Shown: positions 26,409 to 34,776 of the stretch, one piece after another | How positions within the stretch are numbered: the stretch's first letter is position 1 | Layout: each line of letters opens with the position of its first letter | NCBI RefSeq assembly: GCF_020615385.1 | Contig: NZ_JAJAVB010000002.1 | Span: forward strand, 360,265 to 424,264 | Reading direction: 5' to 3' | DNA: 64,000 nt | From: Jiella soli | GTDB lineage: Bacteria; Pseudomonadota; Alphaproteobacteria; Rhizobiales; Rhizobiaceae | Made by a program: the position numbers and the translations under genes | The notes under the pieces: model-generated | Database searches by the model: none | What the model was told of the DNA's origin: nothing | What the model saw: the letters and a program-made list of their open reading frames with translations, nothing else

Positions 26409-28636
26409 GCAGGCTTCTCCTCCCGGAATGCCGGCGCTGTCACCGGAGCGGGCCCGGCTTGGTCGGCGGCGCGGCGCAGCGTGCGCTTGCCGACGAGCAG
26501 CTGGAAGCCCGAGATGATGAGGACCATGACCACGATCAGCGCCGCCGAGTAGGCGATAGCGACGCCGTATTCGCCGTTCTCTGTCAGGCCGACGATATAG
26601 GCGGTGGCCATGTTGTACTGCGCGCTGACCAGGAAGATCACCGCGCTGATCGAGGTGATCGAGCGCACGAAGCTGTAGACCAGCGCCGTGACGATCGCCG
26701 GCCTCAGCAGCGGCAGGATGATCCGCCGCAGGGTTGTGAAGCTGTTGGCCCCGAGCGTCAGGGAAGCCTCGTCGAGGCTCCGGTCGAGCTGGCTCATCGA
26801 GGCGATGCCGCCGCGCACCCCGACCGGCATGTTGCGGAAGACGAAGCAGATCACCAGGATCGCCGCCGTGCCGGTGAGCTCGATCGGGGGCAGATTGAAG
26901 GCGATCACGTAGCTGATGCCGATCACCGTGCCGGGGATGGCGAAGCTCAGCATCAGCAGGAACTCGAAGACTTCGCGCCCGGCGAAGCGCTGCCGCACCA
27001 CCAGATAGGCGGTCAGCAGGCCGACGACCGTCGTCAGTGGCGCCGCGATCAGCGCGATCTCCATCGTCGTCCAGAAGGAATCCCAGGCGACGCCGCTCCA
27101 GTGGATCCCGTCGGCAGAGACGTCGACAGAGAAGGCCTTCGCGAAATGCTCGAGGGTCAGCGTGTGATCAAGGCCCCAGGTCCGCACGAAGCCGCCGAAC
27201 AGGATCATGGCATAGATCACCATGGTGAAGGCGAGCCAGGGCAGCACGACCAGGTAGACCACGGCGGACAGCCGCGGATCGAGCTCGATATGCCGGCCGC
27301 CGTCGCCCTTGCCGGTGATGGTGGTGAAGTTCCGGCCCTTCAGCCAGACCCGCTGCAGGAGGAATGCCGAGAGCGTGAAGCCCAGGAGGATGAGGGCGAG
27401 CACCGCCGCCCGCGACGGGTCGTTCTGCGCGCCGACGACGGCGAAGAAGATCTCGGTCGAGAGCACGCCGTGGCTGCCGCCGAGAACCAGCGGATTGCCG
27501 AAATCCGCCATGCTCTCGATGAAGCCGATCAGGAAGGCGTTGGCGAGGCCGGGCCGCAGCAGCGGAAAGGTCACCGTCCAGAAGGTCCGCCACCGGGTCG
27601 CCCGCATCGTCTGCGCCGCTTCCTCCATCGATGGGCTGATCGCCTCGACGACGCCCACCAACACCATGAAGGCGATCGGCGTGAACGACAGCATCTGCGC
27701 GATCCAGATGCCGGTGAGACCGTAGAGCCAGCGTCCGGCATTGAAGCCGGTGAGGTCGGCGACGAACTGGGTGATCACCCCGGAGCGGCCGAGCAGCAGG
27801 ATCAGCGCCAGCCCGATGACGAAGGGCGGGGTGATGATCGGCAGGATGGTCAGGAGGCGCAGCGGCTTGCGGAAGGGAAAGCGGGTGCGGGTGATGAGCA
27901 GCGCGAAGGCGAGGCCGAGCAGCGTCGTCCCGAGCGCGGTGGCGATCGCCAGGAATACCGTTCGCCAGGCGAGCCCGCAGCTGTACTCGCTGGCGAAGCA
28001 GGCGAGCGACCAGATCGAGGGATCCTGAATGTTGCGGATGAAACTCGTCGGATCGAAGGAACCGTCGAAGGTCTGGAATGCGCCGATGAGGAGGCTGACG
28101 ATCGGGTAGAGCACGAAGCTCGAGACCAGTCCGACCAGGATGGTGATGGCGGAGACGACGAAAGCGTCGCCCCGCATCGCCCCACGCTCGGCGAGCCCGA
28201 AGGAGACGAACAGCAGGAAGGTCGTAGCAAGCGCCATGCCGCCGAGCCCGAGCGGCAACTGGCCGTCGTCGAGCGGCCCGAGCAGCATCTCCCAGCCGCT
28301 CCAGTTCCAGCCGCGATAGCCGATCGATAGCCCTTCAAGCAGCAGCCAGGCGATGCCGAAGGCGCCGGCGAGCGCCACCCAGCGGCCACGCTCCGGGCCG
28401 GGCCGGCAGAAGCGCAGCGCCGCCACGGCAGCGAGCACCAGAGCAAGCGGGGCCAGCCACCAGGCGCCGCGCAGGAAGATCTGCACCAGGGCCGGTCCGA
28501 CCTCGGAATCAAGCGGATAGCGGGCCAGCCAGCCGAAACCGAGCACCCCGCCCTCGACGCCGTACCAGGGCAGCAGCAGGAATGCGACTGCTCCGAGGAG
28601 CAGCGCCAGATCGAGCCGGCGGACGCGGCGGTCCAT
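26405..28636 (-). CDS. ABC transporter permease, fused two-domain FbpB/AfuB type
   Basis: 743-residue membrane protein in which two permease domains are fused, as in FbpB/AfuB. Two EAA-like loops are seen: EEAAQTMRATRWRTFWTVTF and DEASLTLGANSFTTLRRIIL. Four to five extra hydrophobic segments precede the first domain (~residues 1-170). Starts at ATG 28636 preceded by GGAGG, 60 bases after the binding-protein gene, with a strong hairpin in the gap. Confidence 0.92.
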   Translation of the reverse strand: MDRRVRRLDLALLLGAVAFLLLPWYGVEGGVLGFGWLARYPLDSEVGPALVQIFLRGAWWLAPLALVLAAVAALRFCRPGPERGRWVALAGAFGIAWLLLEGLSIGYRGWNWSGWEMLLGPLDDGQLPLGLGGMALATTFLLFVSFGLAERGAMRGDAFVVSAITILVGLVSSFVLYPIVSLLIGAFQTFDGSFDPTSFIRNIQDPSIWSLACFASEYSCGLAWRTVFLAIATALGTTLLGLAFALLITRTRFPFRKPLRLLTILPIITPPFVIGLALILLLGRSGVITQFVADLTGFNAGRWLYGLTGIWIAQMLSFTPIAFMVLVGVVEAISPSMEEAAQTMRATRWRTFWTVTFPLLRPGLANAFLIGFIESMADFGNPLVLGGSHGVLSTEIFFAVVGAQNDPSRAAVLALILLGFTLSAFLLQRVWLKGRNFTTITGKGDGGRHIELDPRLSAVVYLVVLPWLAFTMVIYAMILFGGFVRTWGLDHTLTLEHFAKAFSVDVSADGIHWSGVAWDSFWTTMEIALIAAPLTTVVGLLTAYLVVRQRFAGREVFEFLLMLSFAIPGTVIGISYVIAFNLPPIELTGTAAILVICFVFRNMPVGVRGGIASMSQLDRSLDEASLTLGANSFTTLRRIILPLLRPAIVTALVYSFVRSITSISAVIFLVSAQYNMATAYIVGLTENGEYGVAIAYSAALIVVMVLIISGFQLLVGKRTLRRAADQAGPAPVTAPAFREEKPA

Positions 28637-28663
28637 CGACAGCCTCCTTTTGCAAAGGACTCG

Positions 28664-28687
28664 GCCGGGCGGCCGAAGCCGCCCGGC
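28664..28687 (-). promoter_or_regulatory. Perfect hairpin with UUCG loop between binding-protein and permease genes
   Basis: GCCGGGCGGC (28664-28673) pairs without mismatch with GCCGCCCGGC (28678-28687). Read on the transcribed minus strand the loop is TTCG closed by C-G, the extra-stable cUUCGg tetraloop. It lies 9 bases after the binding-protein stop, with no T run, and the permease gene continues in the same direction: more likely an mRNA-stabilising or partial-termination element that raises binding-protein yield than a full terminator. Confidence 0.7.
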
Positions 28688-28696
28688 AGCGCGACC

Positions 28697-29725
28697 TCAC
28701 TTGGCGATGGCGCCGATTTCGCGATCCCAGCGCTCGAGCAGCGCCTTGCGGGTATCGGAATCGCCGTATTTGGCGAAGTCGTAGTCGATGAGCTTGATCT
28801 CATCGAGGTTCGGCGCCTCCGGCGGCACGGTCGCTCGCTTGTTGGAGGGGATCTGGAACGAGTCCGCCTCGACGGCCTTCGACTGGACGTCGGCCGAGAG
28901 CGCCCAGTCGTAGAAGGTCTTGGCGTTCTCCAGGTTGCGCGCGCCCTTGACGATCGACATCGACCCGACCTCGTAGCCGGTGCCCTCGCAGGGCGCGACG
29001 GTCTTGACCGGGAAGCCCTGCACCGTCATCGCCACGGCATCGTGCATGAAGACGATGCCGATGCCAGTCTCGCCGCGCGCCGCCGCCTTGACCGGCGCGG
29101 AGCCGGACTTGGTATACTGGGTGACGTTGTCGTTGAGCTTCCTCAGATAGGCGAAGGCCTCGTCCTCGCCCATGATCTGCACGAGCGTCGCCAGCGCGGT
29201 ATAGGCGGTGCCAGAGGAGTTCGGGTTGGCGACCTGGATCTCGCCGCGATAGGCGTCGGAGGTCAGGTCCTTCCAGCACTTCGGCGGCTCGGCACCCTTC
29301 TTTTCCAGAATGTCGGTGTTGTAGCCCCAGCCGAGTGCCCCCGAATAGACGCCGACGGTGCGGTAGCCGGAGACCTCCGCCTGGTGTTGCGCCCACGGCT
29401 GCAACTCGGAGAGCTTCGGCGACTTGTATTCCAGCGTGAGGCCGTCCTGCGCGGCCTGCAGGTGCGGATCGCCAGTGCCGGCCCACCAGAGATCGGTCTT
29501 CGGATTGCGCGACTCGGCCCGGATGCGGGCATAGGCCTCGCCCGAACTCATGCGCACCATGTTGACGTCGATGTCGTGGCTCTTCTCGAACATGTTTTCC
29601 ATCAGCTCGCACCACTTCACGTCGGCAGCGCAGATCATGTTCAGCGAGCCTGCGGCGTTGGCCGCGGATGGGGCGAGCGGCAGCGTCGCGACGAGGGCCG
29701 TCGCGGCGAGAAGCTGGATGCGCAT
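28697..29725 (-). CDS. ABC transporter solute-binding protein, Fe3+/hexose-phosphate (AfuA) type
   Basis: 342-residue periplasmic protein. Signal peptide MRIQLLAATALVATLPLA with cleavage near NAAGS. Mature part has MSSGEAYARIRAESRNPKTD, LWWAGTGDPHLQAAQDGL, YRGEIQVANPNSSGTAYTAL and an FYDWALSADVQ block, all common to the FbpA/AfuA/phosphonate-binding branch (SBP_bac_6/13 type). No Tyr-Tyr iron pair is obvious, and the phosphatase in the operon favours an organophosphate ligand. ATG 29725 is used since GGGAGGAA precedes it; an upstream ATG at 29743 lies before that ribosome site. Confidence 0.9.
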   Translation of the reverse strand: MRIQLLAATALVATLPLAPSAANAAGSLNMICAADVKWCELMENMFEKSHDIDVNMVRMSSGEAYARIRAESRNPKTDLWWAGTGDPHLQAAQDGLTLEYKSPKLSELQPWAQHQAEVSGYRTVGVYSGALGWGYNTDILEKKGAEPPKCWKDLTSDAYRGEIQVANPNSSGTAYTALATLVQIMGEDEAFAYLRKLNDNVTQYTKSGSAPVKAAARGETGIGIVFMHDAVAMTVQGFPVKTVAPCEGTGYEVGSMSIVKGARNLENAKTFYDWALSADVQSKAVEADSFQIPSNKRATVPPEAPNLDEIKLIDYDFAKYGDSDTRKALLERWDREIGAIAK

Positions 29726-29755
29726 TGTTTCCTCCCGGTGCATGTTATCGAGTTA

Positions 29756-29771
29756 TTGCACTCGTGTGCAA
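29756..29771. promoter_or_regulatory. LacI-type operator between divergent genes
   Basis: TTGCACTCGTGTGCAA: arms TTGCAC and GTGCAA are exactly complementary around TCGT, with central CG. It lies 31 bases upstream of the binding-protein start and about 105 bases before the divergent LacI gene, so one site could control both. Confidence 0.6.
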
Positions 29772-29875
29772 AGCTGTCGCATGATCGCGCCGCTGTCAAC
29801 GCCCAACGAAAAGGACCGGGCGGTCCGGCGTCTGAAGGCCGGCGCTTCGCGGGAAAAGAAGGGAAGTCGCGCAGC

Positions 29876-30886
29876 ATGAAATTAAGATCGACTTCGGGTT
29901 TCGTCAGCGCACAGGACGTCGCCCGCCTCGCCGGGGTCTCGCGCTCGGCGGTGTCGCGCACCTTCACGCCGGGCGCCAGCGTTTCGGCCGAGACGCGCAA
30001 ACGCGTAATGGCGGCCGCCGAGGCGCTCGGCTACCACGTCAACCATCTCGCCCGCGGCCTAATCAGTCAGACCACCAGCATCGTCTGTCTGGTCGTTTCG
30101 GACATCGCCACGCCGTATCTGTCGAGCATGGTCGACGCGCTGACCCGGCGGCTGCAGGAGGCCGGCAAGGTGGCGATGGTGATCAACGCCACCGGAAGAC
30201 TGGAGAAGGTCGAGGACGCAATCAGCCAGACCCTCCACTACCGCGCCGACGCGACGGTGGTGCTGTCGGGCTCGCCGGACCGGACAATCATCCAGACCTG
30301 CCTCGACAGCGGCCAGCGCATGATCCTGCTCAATCGCGACGAGATGCTCGCCGGAATCCGCAATGTCTCGGTCGACAATGCCACGGCGGCGCGCCAGACG
30401 CTGCACGCCTTCCTGCAGGTCGGTCGCCGGCGGCTCGCCGTCGTCGCCTCCGCCGCCCGCACACCGAGTCTCGTCGGCCGCGAGACGGGCTTCGTCGATG
30501 CGGCCCGGGCCGCAGGGCTAGAGGTAACGAGATGGAGCGGAGGTGCGACCGCGCATGCGAGCGGCGCCGCCGGTGCCCGGCACCTCCTGGCGCAGACTGA
30601 TCGCCCGGACGCGGTGTTCTGCGTCACCGACCTCCTCGCCTGCGGCTTTATGGACGCCGCGCGCCACGAGTTCGGGCTGAGGATTCCTGAAGACGTTAGC
30701 GTCATCGGGTTCGATGATATCGAGCAGGCCGCCTGGCCGTCCTACGCCCTCACCACCTTCGCCCAGCCGATTGCGGAGATTGCGGACTACGTCGTTGCAT
30801 GCGTCATGGCCGACGACGCCGCCGAGGCCGGGCCGCTGCGCCTGTTCCCTGCGCCGATGATCTGGCGCGGCACAGTGCACCGCTGA
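29876..30886 (+). CDS. LacI-family transcriptional regulator
   Basis: 336-residue repressor with HTH at ~9-60 (SAQDVARLAGVSRSAVSRTF, KRVMAAAEALGYHVNHLARG) and an effector domain (IVCLVVSDIATPYLSSMV, DATVVLSGSP, DAVFCVTDLLACGFMDAARH, VSVIGFDDIEQA). ATG 29876 follows GGGAAG. Divergent from the AfuA-type binding-protein gene with a palindrome between them, so it most likely represses the importer until its sugar-phosphate-like inducer appears. Confidence 0.9.
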   Translation: MKLRSTSGFVSAQDVARLAGVSRSAVSRTFTPGASVSAETRKRVMAAAEALGYHVNHLARGLISQTTSIVCLVVSDIATPYLSSMVDALTRRLQEAGKVAMVINATGRLEKVEDAISQTLHYRADATVVLSGSPDRTIIQTCLDSGQRMILLNRDEMLAGIRNVSVDNATAARQTLHAFLQVGRRRLAVVASAARTPSLVGRETGFVDAARAAGLEVTRWSGGATAHASGAAGARHLLAQTDRPDAVFCVTDLLACGFMDAARHEFGLRIPEDVSVIGFDDIEQAAWPSYALTTFAQPIAEIADYVVACVMADDAAEAGPLRLFPAPMIWRGTVHR

Positions 30887-30973
30887 TCCACATGGGTCTT
30901 GCCGCAGCAAAGCGAGCCTGTGCTAGCAGAGCTGTCCTACTCGAGACGCTTGAGGCCACGGGTGGAGCTTCCC

Positions 30974-32014
30974 CTATTCTCCGATGAGCCCGTCGGCCGG
31001 GCCGAAGCGTGGGCGGGCGAACTGGTCCTGATGCCAGTGCGGGTAGATCAGGGGCGGCCGGCTCACGGCATCGAGCCGCTGCAACTCCGCCTGCGACAGG
31101 GTGAGATCGAGGGCGCGGAAGTTCGCCTCGAACTGCTCGACGTTTCGCCCGCCGACGATCAGCGATGCGACGGCAGGCCGGGTGAGGGTCCAGGCGAGCG
31201 CGATCTGCGCGGCTTCGAGACCGTGATCGCCGGCAATGGCGAGGAGTTCGTCGACGATCCGCCAGAGCCGTTCCATGTCGCGGACGGGCGGCTCCGTCCA
31301 GCCCTTCTCCTGCCGGCTTCCCGGCGCCACCGGCCGGTCGCGCCGATGCTTGCCGGAGAGGAGGCCCGCCGCGAGCGGGCTCCAGACGGTGACGCCGATG
31401 CCCTGGTCGACGGAGATCGGCAGGAGCTCGTATTCGGCTTCCCGCGCCTCCAGCGTATAGTGGATCTGCTGGGTGACGAAGCGGGCGAGCCCGTGGCGCT
31501 CGGAGGCCATCAGCGACTTCATGAGCTGCCAGCCGGTGTAGTTCGAGCAGCCGGCATAGCGGATCTTGCCCTGGCGGATCAGCGTGTCGAGCGCCTCCAT
31601 CGTCTCCTCGACGGGGGTCGAGCCGTCCCATTCGTGGATGTGGTAGATGTCGATATGGTCGGTCTTCAGCCGCTTCAGGCTGCGCTCGCATTCGCGGATG
31701 AGATGCCAGCGGCTGGCGCCTTCGTCGTTCGGCCCGTCGCCGATCCGCATTCGCGCCTTGGACGAGATCACCACACGGTCCCGCCGACCCTCGAGCGCTT
31801 CGCCGACGATCTCCTCGGCAAGGCCGGTGGAATACATGTTGGCCGTATCGATGAAGTTGACCCCGTGGTCGAGGCAGCAGTCGATCAGCCGGCGCGCGTC
31901 GCTAACGTCATGCTCGCCGACCATGGCGAAGGGCCCCCTTCCGCCGAAGGTGAAGGTGCCCATGGCGAGGGCCGAGACCTTGAGGCCGCTGCGGCCGAGC
32001 GAACGATACTGCAT
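30974..32014 (-). CDS. Aldo/keto reductase
   Basis: 346-residue NAD(P)H-dependent oxidoreductase of the AKR superfamily (TIM barrel). The catalytic tetrad is in place: Asp and Tyr in FIDTANMYSTG, Lys in VVISSKARM and His in IYHIHEWDG; cofactor residues in VASLIVGGRNVEQF. Last gene of the DhaK/DhaL-containing operon, so it probably reduces or oxidises a sugar, polyol or ketose in that pathway. Confidence 0.88.
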   Translation of the reverse strand: MQYRSLGRSGLKVSALAMGTFTFGGRGPFAMVGEHDVSDARRLIDCCLDHGVNFIDTANMYSTGLAEEIVGEALEGRRDRVVISSKARMRIGDGPNDEGASRWHLIRECERSLKRLKTDHIDIYHIHEWDGSTPVEETMEALDTLIRQGKIRYAGCSNYTGWQLMKSLMASERHGLARFVTQQIHYTLEAREAEYELLPISVDQGIGVTVWSPLAAGLLSGKHRRDRPVAPGSRQEKGWTEPPVRDMERLWRIVDELLAIAGDHGLEAAQIALAWTLTRPAVASLIVGGRNVEQFEANFRALDLTLSQAELQRLDAVSRPPLIYPHWHQDQFARPRFGPADGLIGE

Positions 32015-32055
32015 GAGGAAATTCCTGAAGGTTGGTCTTAGGGAACGCCGGTCGG

Positions 32056-32688
32056 TCAGCCGGCCTCGGCAAAGACCGCGTGAAAGGCTTCGGCGAGGAT
32101 GACCGCAGCCGTGCCGCCAGCGTCGGGTAGCCCGCGCGACTTCTCCTGGAAGGCCGCGGCCTTGCCGTGCTGGGCGACGAGATCCTTGGTCTTTTCGAGC
32201 CCATCGCGCGCCGCCTCGACGGCACGAGCGAGAGCCGGCTCCGGCGCCGTACCCTCGGCCGCCTCCGCTTCGAGCGTCTCGGCGATCGGATGCAGAACGT
32301 CGAGAACCGTCTTGTCACCCAGCTTGGCGCGGCCGCGCTGGGCGATGCCGTCGCGAAACGCGGCGAAGAAGGCCGCAAGCTCCGCCGTGCCAACGTCCTG
32401 CGCCATCTCGATCGCCTTCGAGCCTCGCAGGAAGCCGGTCGCCATCAGCGTACCCATGGTGGACGGCGCGGCCTTGGCGATCGCCGCGCCCGCCTGCTTG
32501 GCCTGGGCGGACGGGCCCGCCTCGCCGAGGGCGACGACCGCATCACGCGCGGCCGAAAAGCCCTTCGCCATGGTGATGCCGAGGTCGCTGTCGCCCACCT
32601 TTCCGTCGAGGGCGATCAATTCGTCCCGCTTTTCCTCGAAGGCCCTGGCGAGCCGCTCGAACAGCGGCCTGAGATCGTGAAGGCTCAT
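32056..32688 (-). CDS. dhaL: Dihydroxyacetone kinase subunit L (DhaL-like)
   Basis: 210-residue nucleotide-binding subunit. The three Mg-binding Asp residues are present in LDGKVGDSDLG (the usual His after the third Asp is Leu), and RGRAKLGDKTVLDVLHP and GLPDAGGTAAVIL match DhaL. ATG 32688 is chosen over the longer frame, which would start at 32718, because the alignment with DhaL begins there. No DhaM phosphotransferase gene lies nearby, so the pair may use ATP directly, as ATP-type Dha kinases and the erythrulose-kinase homologues do. Confidence 0.88.
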   Translation of the reverse strand: MSLHDLRPLFERLARAFEEKRDELIALDGKVGDSDLGITMAKGFSAARDAVVALGEAGPSAQAKQAGAAIAKAAPSTMGTLMATGFLRGSKAIEMAQDVGTAELAAFFAAFRDGIAQRGRAKLGDKTVLDVLHPIAETLEAEAAEGTAPEPALARAVEAARDGLEKTKDLVAQHGKAAAFQEKSRGLPDAGGTAAVILAEAFHAVFAEAG

Positions 32689-32704
32689 GGCTCGGACCCC
32701 GCAA

Positions 32705-33706
32705 TCAGCGCGCAACATGCTTGAAGAAGGGCGTGTCGGCGGAGGCGGCGATCAGCGGCTCGAGTTCCTCATCGAGGCGCAGGACGGAAATCGACGCACC
32801 GGCCATCTCCATCGAGGTGGCGAACTCGCCGAGCCAGACGTTCCGGACGGTCGCGCCCAGCTGCTCGAAGCGCTGCGAGACGCGGCGGAAGAGGATGTAG
32901 AGCTCTTCCAGCGGGGTCGCGCCGAGGCCGTTGACCAGCACGGCCACCGCGTCGCCCTTGCCGTAGCTGTCTTCAACGAAGATGCGGTCGAGCATCTGGT
33001 CGACGACGCTGTCGGCGGGTGCGAGCTTGCTGCGCGAGATGCCCGGCTCGCCATGGATGCCCATGCCGATCTCCATCTCGTCGGCACCGATCTCGAAGCC
33101 CGGCTTGCCGACCTCCGGGACGATGCAGGGCGACAGCGCCACGCCCATCGTGCGGGTGTTCGACCGGGCCTTTTCGGCGATGCGGGCGACCTCGTCGAGC
33201 GGCATCATCCTGGCCGCGGCGGCACCGGCCGCCTTGTAGAGGAAGAAGATGCCGGCGACGCCGCGACGCTTGTGCTCCTCGCCGACGACGGAGGAGGCCA
33301 CGTCGTCATTGCCGATGACCGTCTTGACGGCGATGTCCTCCATTTCCGCCAGTTCGCCGGCCATGTCGAAGTTCATGATGTCGCCGGTGTAGTTGCCGTA
33401 GATGTAGAGGACGCCGGCGCCCTGGTTGACGTATTTCGTCACCTCCAGGATCTGGTCCGAACTCGGCGACTGGAAGACGCCGCCGACGGCCGCGCCGTCT
33501 AGCATGTTCTCGCCGACATAGCCGAGGAAAAGCGGCAGATGTCCCGAGCCGCCGCCGGTGACGATGCCGACCTTGCCGGGCTTGGGATGCGCGGTCACGT
33601 AGCAGCGCAGGTCGTCCGCCGTCTTCGTGACTTCGGGATGGGCCAGATAGATCCCCTCGAGCATCTCGTCGACGAAATCTTCGGGGCGGTTGAGAAACTT
33701 CTTCAT
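32705..33706 (-). CDS. dhaK: Dihydroxyacetone kinase subunit K (DhaK-like)
   Basis: 333-residue substrate subunit of a Dha-type kinase. GIVTGGGSGHLPLFLGYVG holds the active-site His and MGIHGEPGISRSK the histidine that forms the covalent hemiaminal with the ketose. Begins at ATG 33706, 5 bases after the permease stop; the DhaL gene follows after 16 bases. The substrate need not be dihydroxyacetone: related kinases act on erythrulose or other short ketoses imported by sugar ABC systems. Confidence 0.9.
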   Translation of the reverse strand: MKKFLNRPEDFVDEMLEGIYLAHPEVTKTADDLRCYVTAHPKPGKVGIVTGGGSGHLPLFLGYVGENMLDGAAVGGVFQSPSSDQILEVTKYVNQGAGVLYIYGNYTGDIMNFDMAGELAEMEDIAVKTVIGNDDVASSVVGEEHKRRGVAGIFFLYKAAGAAAARMMPLDEVARIAEKARSNTRTMGVALSPCIVPEVGKPGFEIGADEMEIGMGIHGEPGISRSKLAPADSVVDQMLDRIFVEDSYGKGDAVAVLVNGLGATPLEELYILFRRVSQRFEQLGATVRNVWLGEFATSMEMAGASISVLRLDEELEPLIAASADTPFFKHVAR

Positions 33707-33711
33707 GGCGC

Positions 33712-34776
33712 TCACTTGATACTCTCGGAGTGGAACTGGCGCTGCCGCGTGACGAAGAAGGCGGCGGCGAGCAGGATGAAGGAGCCGACGACGACGCGCT
33801 GCCAGGTGCTCGGAATGCCCACGAGGACGAGCACGTTGTTGACGACGGTGATGAGGAGGACGCCCACGACGGTCCCGAAGACCGATCCTGTGCCCCCGGT
33901 GATGCGTGCCCCGCCGAGGACGACGGCCGCGATCACGGGGATCTCGGAGCCGACGAGGTCGAACGGGTTGGCCATGCGGTTGGCGCTGACATGGACGATG
34001 CCGGCGAGCCCCGCCAGCGCGCCGGCAAAGGCGAAGACGAAGACATGGACGAGGCGCTGGTCGTAGCCGAGCCGCGCCGCCACCTCGGCATTGCCGCCGG
34101 TGGCGAAGATCGCCCGCCCCATCAGCGTCTTCTGGAAGAGCAGCCAGGTCAGGATGGCCGCAGCCGGAAAGACCAGGAAGTATACCGGCAGGGTGATGGT
34201 CGCGCCGTTGGCGGTCTCGAAGTCGAAGAGCGAGGCCTTGCCGAAGGCGACCATCTGGGGCGGCAGCTCCATCAGCCAGACGGTTCCGATGAAGGCGAGG
34301 AGGATCCCGCGAAAGAGGTACTGCGTGCCGATCGTCACGATCAGCGACGGCACGCGCAGGCCATAGACGAGGAGGCCGTTGACCGCACCGAGGATCGCGC
34401 CCGAGACGATACCGAGGATGATGATCAGCGACATCGGCATCCACGGCGCCACCGTGAGCACGGTCAGCGTCAGCGAATACATCGTCAGGGCGGCGATGGC
34501 GGTGAAGGAGACGTCGATGCCGCCGGCCGCGAGGATCGCGAAGACGCCGAGGGCGAAGAGGCCGGTCACCACGCTCGCCCGCCCCATGTCGACGAGCGAG
34601 GAAGGCTGCAGGAAGGCAGGGTTGACGACGGCGACGGCGACGCAGATCACCGCGAGGAGGAACAGGCTGACGAGCTCCGGGCGTCGCTTGAAAAGGTCGG
34701 TCGCGGCCGATCGCCTTCCCGGAGCGGCCTGCGAGGCTGCGGCTTTCAGTTCCATGTCGTCGTGCAGCGTGGTCAT
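33712..34776 (-). CDS. Sugar ABC transporter permease, RbsC/RhaP type
   Basis: 354-residue permease with 8-10 hydrophobic segments. ILAAGGIDVSFTAIAALTMY is the conserved GGIDLS-type block and LGGARITGGTGSVFGTVVGV the C-terminal hallmark of the BPD_transp_2 family. Overlaps the ATPase stop by 4 bases. It is the second of two permeases in the operon. Confidence 0.9.
   Translation of the reverse strand: MTTLHDDMELKAAASQAAPGRRSAATDLFKRRPELVSLFLLAVICVAVAVVNPAFLQPSSLVDMGRASVVTGLFALGVFAILAAGGIDVSFTAIAALTMYSLTLTVLTVAPWMPMSLIIILGIVSGAILGAVNGLLVYGLRVPSLIVTIGTQYLFRGILLAFIGTVWLMELPPQMVAFGKASLFDFETANGATITLPVYFLVFPAAAILTWLLFQKTLMGRAIFATGGNAEVAARLGYDQRLVHVFVFAFAGALAGLAGIVHVSANRMANPFDLVGSEIPVIAAVVLGGARITGGTGSVFGTVVGVLLITVVNNVLVLVGIPSTWQRVVVGSFILLAAAFFVTRQRQFHSESIK

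Noticed and set aside
28697-29725. Iron-binding protein FbpA
   Set aside because: No clear adjacent Tyr pair for iron, and the operon has a phosphatase and a LacI regulator rather than iron genes or a Fur box.
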